A program made the translations under genes and the position numbers. 64,000 bases of DNA from JAADHI01 sp964451325 (GTDB taxonomy: Bacteria > Nitrospirota > Nitrospiria > SBBL01 > JAADHI01), in the NCBI GenBank assembly GCA_964451325.1, contig CAYVHO010000005.1:62001-126000 (forward strand). Reading direction: 5' to 3'. Shown piece after piece: positions 24,616-32,986 of the stretch. Each line of letters opens with the position of its first letter. Positions within the stretch are counted from its first letter, which is position 1. The notes beneath the pieces are model-generated. The model saw only the letters and a list, made by a program, of their open reading frames with translations. It was not told the origin of the DNA and ran no database searches.

Positions 24616-26964
24616 ATGACAAAAAAAGAAAAACAAGAACTGAGCGAAATAGATATTTGTGATCTCTTCATCACGCCAGCGATCAAAGCGGCTGGCTGGG
24701 ACGCCATGCGGCAGATTCGGCGGGAAGTCACCCTCACACCTGGCCCTGTGATTGTTCGGGGCAATATGTCATCGCGTAATAAAAAAAAGAAAAAATTTGC
24801 GGATTATGTGCTTTCTTGGGAACCCGGTGTGCCACTCGCGATTGTTGAAGCCAAAGACAATACTCACACCGTAAGCCAAGGCATGCAGCAGGCTTTGGGC
24901 TATGCCGGAATTTTAGAGGTACCCAGTGCATTCAGCTCAAACGGCGATGCATTTGCATCGCACAACAAGGCCCCCGCATCAGGAGAAGATATTGAGACCG
25001 AATTCCCGCTTGAATCTTTCCCGCCACCGCAAGACCTCTGGCAACGTTACAAAACATTCCGTGGAATAGAAGAAGAAGCCGAAAAACTGGTTGTTCAGCC
25101 CTATCATGTGGACAGCTCAGGAAAAGAACCGCGCTATTATCAAGTGGAAGCCATCAATCGAATTATCGAAGCCGCAGCAAAGAACCAAAAACGCATGTTA
25201 TTGGTAATGGCAACCGGCACTGGAAAAACCTACACCGCCTTTCAAATTATTTGGCGGCTTTGGAAGGCAAAAGCAGCCAAACGCATCTTGTTTTTGGCGG
25301 ATCGTAATATTTTAGTTGATCAAACCCTGGTGAATGATTTCAAGCCATTTGGCGATAAAATGACGAAAATTAGAAACAGGAAAATCGACCCATCTTACGA
25401 AATCCACCTCGGCCTCTATCAAGCCATCACCGGGCCAGACGAAGAAGACAAAATATTTAAGACCGTTTCCCGAGACTTCTTTGATGTGATCGTGATTGAC
25501 GAGTGTCATCGGGGCAGTGCGGCAGAGGATTCCGCCTGGCGCGAGATTCTCGATTATTTTTCCAATGCTACCCAGATCGGCATGACCGCAACCCCCAAAG
25601 AAACAAGCTATGTTTCAAATATCGACTATTTTGGCGAGCCCCTCTATACCTACAGCCTCAAACAAGGCATCGAAGATGGTTTTTCTGCACCTTACAAAGT
25701 TGTGCGGATTGATATCGATAAAGATGTTTATGGCTGGACGCCGAAGGCGGGCATGACAGACGATTTGGGGCAGGCAATCGAAAAACGCAGCTACGACCGT
25801 GCCGACATGGATCGCATCCTCGTGCTCAATAAACGCACAAAACTTGTTGCGAAACGTGTGATGCAATTACTGAATGCGACCGATCCCTTTTCCCGCACCA
25901 TTATCTTTTGTGAAGACATCGACCACGCAGAACGCATGCGGGTAGCCATCGTGAATGCCGCAGGAAAACTGGCTACCGACAACCCAAAATACGTCATGCG
26001 TATTACCGGAGACAGCATAGAAGGCAAAGCAGAACTCGACAATTTTACAGACTCCGAAAGCAAATTCCCCGTCATCGCGACCACCTCAGAGCTTTTAAGC
26101 ACAGGGGTCGATGTTAAAACCTGCAAGTTGATTGTGTTGGACAAAACCATTCGTTCCATGACCACCTTCAAACAAATCATCGGGCGCGGTACACGCATCG
26201 AAGAAGAATATAATAAATATTTTTTTACGATCATGGATTTCAAAAATGCCACGGCCCTTTTTAGTGATCCTCAGTTTGACGGTGAACCAGTCATCATTTT
26301 TGAACCAGACGACGACGAAGACCCTGTGCCGCCCGATCCCGATTACCCGGACGACGATGATGGGGGAGACGATGATGACGAGAACGGCGCAACAAAAATT
26401 CAGGTCAGTGGGGTTCCGGCTAGGATTATTAGGGAACGTATTGAATACCTCGGGCCAGATGGAAACTTAATCACGGAATCGTACAAAGACTTTAGCCGTA
26501 AAAAAATTCAAGCGGAATTTGCTTCGATGGACGACTTTCTTCAACGCTGGAACAGCGCCAAAAAAAAACAAGCCATTATCGACAGCTTAGAAGAACACGG
26601 GATTGTGCTCGATAACCTTGCCGAAGAAATTGGCAAGGACTACGGTGATTTTGACCTTATTTGCCACATCGCCTACGACCAGCCCCCGCTCACACGAAAA
26701 GAACGTGTCCATCAAGTTAAAAAACGCAACTACTTCACGCAGTATGGCGAGCAGGCCAAAGCCGTGCTCAGCGCCCTGCTTGATAAATACGCCGACGAAG
26801 GCATTGGCACGCTCGAAAATGCCAAAGTGCTGAAACTTAAACCCTTTAGTGAGATCGGCACCCCCGTAGAAATCATAAAGGATGTTTTTGGAGGCAAAGC
26901 CCATTTTGATCAGGCCATTCAAGCATTGGAACAGGCCTTATTTAAACAGGACGAATCCGCATGA
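24616..26964 (+). CDS. hsdR: Type I restriction enzyme R (endonuclease/translocase) subunit
   Basis: Motor and nuclease subunit of a type I restriction system, 782 residues from ATG 24616 (an in-frame ATG at 24535 would add 27 residues). The PD-(D/E)XK-type nuclease is N-terminal: FADYVL with the Asp, and AIVEAKDN with Glu-x-Lys. Superfamily 2 helicase motifs follow: MATGTGKT (Walker A), VIDECHRG (DEAH-box type), MTATPKE (motif III), and IIGRGTRIEE (motif VI). An Asp/Pro-rich acidic linker lies at about 26301-26390. ATGA overlap couples it to hsdM. Codon choice is richer in C-ending codons than in the neighbouring core genes, which suggests horizontal transfer. Confidence 0.95.
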   Translation: MTKKEKQELSEIDICDLFITPAIKAAGWDAMRQIRREVTLTPGPVIVRGNMSSRNKKKKKFADYVLSWEPGVPLAIVEAKDNTHTVSQGMQQALGYAGILEVPSAFSSNGDAFASHNKAPASGEDIETEFPLESFPPPQDLWQRYKTFRGIEEEAEKLVVQPYHVDSSGKEPRYYQVEAINRIIEAAAKNQKRMLLVMATGTGKTYTAFQIIWRLWKAKAAKRILFLADRNILVDQTLVNDFKPFGDKMTKIRNRKIDPSYEIHLGLYQAITGPDEEDKIFKTVSRDFFDVIVIDECHRGSAAEDSAWREILDYFSNATQIGMTATPKETSYVSNIDYFGEPLYTYSLKQGIEDGFSAPYKVVRIDIDKDVYGWTPKAGMTDDLGQAIEKRSYDRADMDRILVLNKRTKLVAKRVMQLLNATDPFSRTIIFCEDIDHAERMRVAIVNAAGKLATDNPKYVMRITGDSIEGKAELDNFTDSESKFPVIATTSELLSTGVDVKTCKLIVLDKTIRSMTTFKQIIGRGTRIEEEYNKYFFTIMDFKNATALFSDPQFDGEPVIIFEPDDDEDPVPPDPDYPDDDDGGDDDDENGATKIQVSGVPARIIRERIEYLGPDGNLITESYKDFSRKKIQAEFASMDDFLQRWNSAKKKQAIIDSLEEHGIVLDNLAEEIGKDYGDFDLICHIAYDQPPLTRKERVHQVKKRNYFTQYGEQAKAVLSALLDKYADEGIGTLENAKVLKLKPFSEIGTPVEIIKDVFGGKAHFDQAIQALEQALFKQDESA

Positions 26965-28454
26965 GCAATGTCAGTGGTATCATTAAATCCATTCAAGACA
27001 TCATGCGCAAAGACGTGGGTGTTGATGGCGATGCACAACGCATCAGCCAATTGGTCTGGATGTTTTTTCTCAAAATCTTTGACGACCGAGAAGACGAACG
27101 CGAACTACTCGAAGACAATTACGAATCCCCCTTGCCTGAAGAGATACGCTGGCGAAGCTGGGCCACTGACTCAGAAGGCATAACAGGCGATGAACTTGCC
27201 GATTTTGTAAATCTGCAACTCTTTCCCACACTCAAAGAAAAACTGCCGTTTCTTGGCGATACCGGAAAACGCGCACAAGTCATCCGTGATGTTTTTGAAG
27301 ATGCCTACAACTACATGAAATCCGGCACCCTCATGCGACAGGTCATCAACAAAATCTGCGAGATTGATTTCAACAATACGGCAGACCGACACACCTTTGG
27401 CAGCATTTACGAACAAATTCTCAAAGACCTGCAAAGTGCAGGCAATGCGGGCGAATTTTACACCCCGCGCGCCGTCACGCAATTTATCGTTAATCGTATT
27501 GATCCACAGTTACAAGAGCGTGTGCTCGACCCTGCTTGCGGCACTGGTGGTTTTCTAAGCTGCACCATTGATCACAAACGTGAAAAATATGTCAAAACCG
27601 AGGCAGATGAAGAAATGCTGCAAGCCTCCATTCGTGGGGTGGATAAAAAATCCCTGCCGCACATGCTGGCCGTCACCAATATGATTTTACATGGCATCGA
27701 CACCCCCACAAATATAAAACACGACAATACCCTGAGCCGCCCCTATAAAAGTTATGGCACAACAGATCGTGTCAATGTCATCGTCACCAATCCGCCCTTT
27801 GGTGGGGTGGAAGAAGACGGCATCGAAAACAACTTTCCCGCAAGCTTTCGCACCCGTGAAACCGCCGACCTGTTTATGGCGCTCATTATCAAATTGCTGA
27901 AAAATAACGGCCGTGCTGCCGTGGTTTTGCCCGATGGTTTTTTGTTTGGCGAAGGCACAAAAACCCGCCTCAAACAAGAGCTGCTTGAAAAATGTAATCT
28001 GCACACCATTGTGCGTTTGCCCAACGGCGTATTTGCCCCTTACACCAGCATCAAAACCAATATTCTTTTTTTTACAAAAAAACCCGAAAACGAACACCCC
28101 GCCACAAAACAAACCTGGTTCTACGAACATCCTTACCCAGAAGGCGTCAGCAGCTACAACAAAACAAAACCCATGCGCTTTGAAGAGTTTCAAAGTGAAA
28201 TCGACTGGTGGGGCGATGAAAAAGACGGTTTTAAAAAACGCCAAAGCACCGAACACGCCTGGCTGGTGGATATTGAGCAGATCATCAAACGGAACTACAA
28301 TCTGGATATTAAAAACCCCCACGTGGGCGAAGAGGTCATTCATGACCCAGAGGTCTTACTGGCCGACTACCAGCAGCAACAAACCGAGATTCAAAACCTG
28401 CGGGAGCACTTAAAAACCCTCTTGTCCGATGCGCTCAAAGGCGCAAATTCGTAA
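26961..28454 (+). CDS. hsdM: Type I restriction-modification DNA methyltransferase subunit
   Basis: N6-adenine methyltransferase subunit of 497 residues that modifies host DNA with HsdS and is part of the restriction complex. The N-terminal helical domain (IIKSIQDIMRKDVG...WMFFLKIFDDRE) is followed by FYTPRAVTQFIV, the SAM motif LDPACGTGGFL, and the catalytic motif IV NPPFGG. The target-base environment ends with RLPNGVFAPYTSIKTNILFF. It overlaps hsdR by 4 nt and shares one base with the hsdS start (TAATG). Confidence 0.96.
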   Translation: MSNVSGIIKSIQDIMRKDVGVDGDAQRISQLVWMFFLKIFDDREDERELLEDNYESPLPEEIRWRSWATDSEGITGDELADFVNLQLFPTLKEKLPFLGDTGKRAQVIRDVFEDAYNYMKSGTLMRQVINKICEIDFNNTADRHTFGSIYEQILKDLQSAGNAGEFYTPRAVTQFIVNRIDPQLQERVLDPACGTGGFLSCTIDHKREKYVKTEADEEMLQASIRGVDKKSLPHMLAVTNMILHGIDTPTNIKHDNTLSRPYKSYGTTDRVNVIVTNPPFGGVEEDGIENNFPASFRTRETADLFMALIIKLLKNNGRAAVVLPDGFLFGEGTKTRLKQELLEKCNLHTIVRLPNGVFAPYTSIKTNILFFTKKPENEHPATKQTWFYEHPYPEGVSSYNKTKPMRFEEFQSEIDWWGDEKDGFKKRQSTEHAWLVDIEQIIKRNYNLDIKNPHVGEEVIHDPEVLLADYQQQQTEIQNLREHLKTLLSDALKGANS

Positions 28455-30223
28455 TGCGCGACGCACAAAAACAAATCACTGAAAATCTGGAGACCTGGTC
28501 GGCTGCGATTAAACGAAAATCCGCTGCCGGACGGGGCAGCAAAAATAAGCTGGAACTTTACGGGATAAAAAAACTCCGTGAGCTGATTCTGGACTTGGCC
28601 GTGCGCGGTTTATTGGTGCCACAAGATTCAAAGGATGAATGCGCTTCGGTCTTGTTAAAAAAAATAGCAACAGAAAAATCCCGCTTAATTAAAACAGGCA
28701 AAATCAAAAAACAAAAACCGCTACCGGAGATTAGGGAAGATGAGAAGCCGTTTCAATTGCCGAGGGGGTGGAAGTGGGTGAGGCTTCAAAATATTAGTGA
28801 GTATATACAACGAGGAAAGGGACCAAAATATTCTGACAACGGTTCAGTTACTGTTATTTCACAAAAATGTGTTCAGTGGACAGGTTTTGATTTAAGTAAA
28901 GCCAGATTTATTAGTGATGATAGCCTTGATAAATATCAAGAAGAACGGTTTTTAAAAAATGCTGATTTGCTATGGAACTCAACTGGGACGGGCACGGTAG
29001 GTCGGATCAATTTAATAGAAAACGTTCTTTCGAAAACACTTGTTGCCGATTCACATGTTACGGTGATAAGAACATTTCTTCAAAGTAACCGCTTTATTTG
29101 TAATTATATCTCTTCCAATAGTGTTCAAAAACGAATTGAACCAATTGATGACAATCCGTTGGTATCGGGAACGACGAATCAGGTTGAGTTAAATACGAGC
29201 GCAGTCGTAAATCTGCCGACCCCTTTCCCTCCACTCTCCGAACAACACCGCATCGTCGCCAAAGTCGATGAACTGATGGCGCTCTGTGATGACTTACAGC
29301 AACAACAAAATCTCAGCATCAGCGCCCATGAAACATTGGTCAAAACCCTGCTTGGCGCGCTCACCACAGCCAGCGGACGAGAGGGTTTTAATCTCGCATG
29401 GTCACGCATTGAAAAACACTTTCACGTCCTCTTCACCACACAAAGCAGCATCGAACAACTCAAACAAACCCTCCTGCAACTCGCGGTCATGGGCAAACTC
29501 GTGCCGCAAAACCCACAAGACGAACCCGCCTCAGTCTTGCTTGAAAAAATCGCCAAGGAAAAAGCCCAACTCATAAAAACAGGCAAAATCAAAAAACAAA
29601 AAAAACGACCAAAAATCAGCGAAGATGAAAAACCCTTTGAATTGCCGACGGGGTGGGAGTGGTGTCGAGTAGGTTCCGCGGGACTATGTAGTACAGGTAA
29701 AACACCAAGTACAAGAAACCCTGAATATTTTGGAGGCGAGACCCCCTTTTTAGGGCCTGGTCAGATCTCAATAGAAGGTGAAATATTAGAGTCTGATAAA
29801 AAATTAACAACAAAAGGTTGTGAGTTTAGTGTTTTAGGGGTACCAGGTGATGTGTTAATGGTGTGTATTGGTGGGTCGATTGGAAAAAGTGCAATTACAA
29901 AATCAAGGGTCGCATTTAATCAACAGATAAATTGTATCAGTCCCATATATATCAATCATATTTTTCTTCATTCAGCAATGAATGCACCGCATTTTCAGAT
30001 AGAGATACTTGAGGTGGCAACTGGCTCTGCAACTCCCATAATAAATAGAGCAAAGTGGGAGGAATTGTTGATTCCACTGCCACCTCTAAAAGAACAACAC
30101 CGCATCGTCGCCAAAATCAACGAACTCATGGCCCTCTGCGACAGCCTGAAAACCCAGCTCAATACCGTGCAAAACATTCAAGTCCAACTGGCCGATAGCC
30201 TGGCTGCACAGGCCATCGGCTAA
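28454..30223 (+). CDS. hsdS: Type I restriction-modification specificity subunit
   Basis: DNA-recognition subunit, 589 residues, longer than the usual 400-450. Two target recognition domains begin at PRGWKWVRLQNISEYIQRG and PTGWEWCRVGSAGLCSTG. Each is preceded by a near-identical segment with LIKTGKIKKQK and EDEKPF and followed by a conserved helix with PLSEQHRIVAKVDELMALCD or PLKEQHRIVAKINELMALCD. The duplicated flanks are nearly identical at DNA level (27 nt at 28691 and 29576; 24 nt at 29240 and 30092), which could allow recombination between recognition domains. Extra N-terminal and linker helices explain the length. Third gene of the hsdRMS operon. Confidence 0.95.
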   Translation: MRDAQKQITENLETWSAAIKRKSAAGRGSKNKLELYGIKKLRELILDLAVRGLLVPQDSKDECASVLLKKIATEKSRLIKTGKIKKQKPLPEIREDEKPFQLPRGWKWVRLQNISEYIQRGKGPKYSDNGSVTVISQKCVQWTGFDLSKARFISDDSLDKYQEERFLKNADLLWNSTGTGTVGRINLIENVLSKTLVADSHVTVIRTFLQSNRFICNYISSNSVQKRIEPIDDNPLVSGTTNQVELNTSAVVNLPTPFPPLSEQHRIVAKVDELMALCDDLQQQQNLSISAHETLVKTLLGALTTASGREGFNLAWSRIEKHFHVLFTTQSSIEQLKQTLLQLAVMGKLVPQNPQDEPASVLLEKIAKEKAQLIKTGKIKKQKKRPKISEDEKPFELPTGWEWCRVGSAGLCSTGKTPSTRNPEYFGGETPFLGPGQISIEGEILESDKKLTTKGCEFSVLGVPGDVLMVCIGGSIGKSAITKSRVAFNQQINCISPIYINHIFLHSAMNAPHFQIEILEVATGSATPIINRAKWEELLIPLPPLKEQHRIVAKINELMALCDSLKTQLNTVQNIQVQLADSLAAQAIG

Positions 30224-30293
30224 GGATCAACGCGCATGGGCAAACCCTTTGAAAGCGGGTGCGCACTAAAACAAAGCCCCGGAAGATCCACCC

Positions 30294-31589
30294 ATGAATA
30301 CGCACGCTGACACGACAGAAAAAAAGAGTTTCTCGTCTCCGAATGCGATACCTGATCAGCAAGGTATTGCCAAATCGATCGTTCAATTTACGGACAATCG
30401 TCCAGAAGCGATTGCGCAAAGAAAATTGCAGGCCTTGGTGGACAAAAGTCCAAGAGTGCGGCCCTTGCGTGCCTTTCAGAAAATGGCGCATCACCAGGAA
30501 AAACAAGCCCTGCGCTTGCCATCAGCGCCGCGTGCGATTGCTGGACAAACTGGAATCATTCAGCAAAAAAGGAAATCCTGCAAATCACAAGCGGCAATAC
30601 AGTGTGATTTTAGAGATAATGCAATAGAAAAAATTCATCCCTATGCAGAGAAAAAAGATGAAAACCTGAATGATGACACATGCGGGCCCAGCGCAAGGTT
30701 GATCTATGCGGCGATCAGCGAAGGGAAAAAATCGGCAGGAAGTGGAAGCGGAGTAGATAGCCTGACGACCGCCATGAGCGATGCGGAGGGCCGAAAAGAA
30801 CAAGTCTTTATCTTCTATGTGGATGCGGATATTGTGGGTCATTTTTTTACGATTCTTCAAAATGGAAAGACAGCCACAATTATGCAGGGATATCTGGATG
30901 CTTTCACTCTTGCTGAAAATATTGCTGAAGGGGGTGGCGGATGGCAGCTTAGAAATACAGGTGCCCTGAAAGCAGACTTAAGTTTATTGGTAGAATTACG
31001 AGATAAAGTGAAAGATGATTTTGATATTAGTAATCCCAATGAAAAATATCTTCTTCAACTGGGTCCTGTTCATACGCGTTTGTTTGGGCCAGGGGCTGAT
31101 GATGCGGAAAGACTCTGGATTAAAAGAAATATTATTCGCAAAAAAACGGACGATTTAAAATGGGAGGCCAGTTTTGCTGAAGGAATCGGAGCGGCCTTAA
31201 ACAGCGAAGCTCCTCAAAAAAAATCATGTTTTCTCACCACCGCTTGTACTCAATACATGGGGCTTTCTGACGATTGTATGGCACTCAGGACGCTCCGGTC
31301 GTTTCGAGACGGATACCTGTCTTATTTGCCACTTGGTCCTGCAATGATTTTAGAATATTATCGTATTGCGCCAGAAATTGTGCAAGGCATTCAAAGTCGC
31401 CCCGAAGCAGAGGCAGCCCGACATTGGTCTTCTATCTATCAAATCATCTGTTCCTGTGTGGATGCGATTAAAAATGAAGATAAGGAATATGCCTATGAAA
31501 CTTATAAATCCATGGTTTTAGATCTTAAAGAAAAATTCATTCAGCCTGATCAATCGGGACGGAAATTCGATAAGATCAATGGCTCGTAA
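30294..31589 (+). CDS. Putative effector: DNRPEA N-terminal module, Cys/His catalytic-like domain, CFI-box-like C-terminus
   Basis: A 431-residue protein with three recognisable parts. Residues 30-68 carry IVQFTDNRPEAIAQRKLQ and LRAFQKMA, followed by TGIIQQK at 86-92. I recall this N-terminal pattern from effector and DUF4157-type proteins linked to extracellular contractile injection systems and polymorphic toxins. The middle has DDTCGPSARLIYAAI (Cys130) and DADIVGHFFTILQNGKTATIMQGYLD (His183, Gln198, Asp202), an arrangement like papain-fold proteases or deamidases; catalysis is inferred. The C-terminus has CFLTTACTQY at 312-321 with DDCMALRTLRSFRDGYL, like the CFI-box domain. There is no signal peptide. 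The Shine-Dalgarno is weak (GGAAG). It lies 70 nt after hsdS and 20 nt before a second protein of the same architecture. Confidence 0.75.
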   Translation: MNTHADTTEKKSFSSPNAIPDQQGIAKSIVQFTDNRPEAIAQRKLQALVDKSPRVRPLRAFQKMAHHQEKQALRLPSAPRAIAGQTGIIQQKRKSCKSQAAIQCDFRDNAIEKIHPYAEKKDENLNDDTCGPSARLIYAAISEGKKSAGSGSGVDSLTTAMSDAEGRKEQVFIFYVDADIVGHFFTILQNGKTATIMQGYLDAFTLAENIAEGGGGWQLRNTGALKADLSLLVELRDKVKDDFDISNPNEKYLLQLGPVHTRLFGPGADDAERLWIKRNIIRKKTDDLKWEASFAEGIGAALNSEAPQKKSCFLTTACTQYMGLSDDCMALRTLRSFRDGYLSYLPLGPAMILEYYRIAPEIVQGIQSRPEAEAARHWSSIYQIICSCVDAIKNEDKEYAYETYKSMVLDLKEKFIQPDQSGRKFDKINGS

Positions 31590-31609
31590 ACCTGGGGAGG
31601 GGATGAAAG

Positions 31610-32962
31610 ATGTCTCAGCGCGTTTTGAAGGCGAAACAAAATCAAAGCAGGGCACTTGCCCATTCAATCTTTCAGAAGAAAAAAAATGGCACGGGGGGCA
31701 TCTCAATTGTCGATAATCGTTCTGAAACCCGTCGCCAAAAATTGTTTCAGAGGATGGCGGATCAGCGTGCTCAGGTGAACCCGCTCGCTGCTTCTCAAAA
31801 GATCATTGACCGTCGTCCTATTGCGATTCGGCCGTTTAAATATCAAAACAATCTTGTCTTTCCTGCTCAGCAAGCGGCACAATCGGGCATCATTCAAAAA
31901 TACAGCATGATGGACGACGGTGCGGTGCTGTCTTCTCAAAAAAATCTTGTTCTGGAATCAGAAGTTTCTAAAGATTTCTATGCGACAGATGTCGGTTTTT
32001 CAAAAAGCAAAGATGGGCTTGCACGTGCGGAAGTCAACAATATCGAGTTTACAAAAGGGGCCGGGAAGACCTACGAGGCCTTACCTGAAAAACAATTTTC
32101 GAAAGTCGTCCCCGTTTTTAAGAACATCACGGATACGCGAGTGAAAAGTGACACGACGCTCTCGCAAGAAAAGGAGGATGCAGCAGTCCAAATTCCGGCT
32201 TGGTATGATCCCTTTTGGCTATGGGCGAAACTGGTGAATATCGGTTCCGGTTTTCAACCTCGATTTTATAAAGCCTATCTTCAGAGTGTTGGATCAAACA
32301 AACTGAAAGTCGATGAATATGGTCGTGAAATACAGAAAAGAGATACCAAAAATGAACATATTGCGACAGCAATTACAGAGCTTACAGATTTATTTGGCAA
32401 GATAAATAAAGAATCGGATGATGAGATCGCGGATATTGCCGCTTTTCTCAACCAGCCCGTCGGTGTGCAAAATGTTATCGAACAAAGCACAATGCACTTC
32501 GTTTCTACCCATTGGCAGAAACAAAGCAAGCAGGCGATTAGGGAAGGCTTAAAAGAAACGATTTCTCATCGCAAGACGGAACTTGAAGCACAAGATCAAG
32601 ATCCAAATGTCCCATATTTGCCGACGGATTGCGGAAAATTGTCAATGTATCTGCGAGGGGGCGCGAAGTCGGAAAAAATCACCTCAGGCAAGAACAAGAA
32701 GGGGCTCAAACCCAAGGTGGGGGACTATCACTACATTGATTATTCCAAAAGAACAGATAATGGGCCTTGGAGCTATCACTATGGCACGATCCTCTTTAAA
32801 GACGGGGCAGATACGGTCACACTGGAAGATGCGGCAGGGCAAGGCACGCCCTGGGAAAAAGGGCATTGGTACTTTATGATGTATGGCACAAAGGGAAAAC
32901 AAACCTTTAAGTCCAAAACAGACCAGGAATATGCAAGACGTTTAAAAATAAAGCCAAAATAA
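31610..32962 (+). CDS. Putative effector: DNRSE N-terminal module with C-terminal papain-like Cys/His domain
   Basis: A 450-residue protein whose N-terminus is a divergent copy of the preceding one: ISIVDNRSETRRQKLFQRMA (31-50) and SGIIQK (92-97). A helical, charged middle (100-330) has no recognised domain. The C-terminal 115 residues look catalytic: LPTDCGKLSMYL (Cys341), PWSYHYGTILFKDGADTVTLEDAAG (His390, Glu406/Asp407), then KGHWYFMMYGTKGKQTF. The order Cys...His...Glu/Asp, with a trailing WYFxMYG, is one I recall from papain-like toxin domains, so protease, deamidase or acyltransferase activity is possible but unproven. A strong GGGGAGGGG ribosome site precedes ATG 31610. It ends 24 nt before a convergent dehydrogenase gene. 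Confidence 0.75.
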   Translation: MSQRVLKAKQNQSRALAHSIFQKKKNGTGGISIVDNRSETRRQKLFQRMADQRAQVNPLAASQKIIDRRPIAIRPFKYQNNLVFPAQQAAQSGIIQKYSMMDDGAVLSSQKNLVLESEVSKDFYATDVGFSKSKDGLARAEVNNIEFTKGAGKTYEALPEKQFSKVVPVFKNITDTRVKSDTTLSQEKEDAAVQIPAWYDPFWLWAKLVNIGSGFQPRFYKAYLQSVGSNKLKVDEYGREIQKRDTKNEHIATAITELTDLFGKINKESDDEIADIAAFLNQPVGVQNVIEQSTMHFVSTHWQKQSKQAIREGLKETISHRKTELEAQDQDPNVPYLPTDCGKLSMYLRGGAKSEKITSGKNKKGLKPKVGDYHYIDYSKRTDNGPWSYHYGTILFKDGADTVTLEDAAGQGTPWEKGHWYFMMYGTKGKQTFKSKTDQEYARRLKIKPK

Positions 32963-32986
32963 GGGAACTGTCTTTGAAATGAAAAT

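Noticed and set aside
27687..28343. Long open frame (218 codons) on the minus strand inside hsdM
   Set aside because: It is antisense to a clearly coding methyltransferase with intact motifs. The translation is Phe/Val-rich and shows no domain, as expected from the C-rich codon use of hsdM.
27913..28413. Open frame of 166 codons on the + strand overlapping hsdM
   Set aside because: Out-of-frame shadow of hsdM; the translation is Lys/Pro/Thr-rich with no recognisable pattern.
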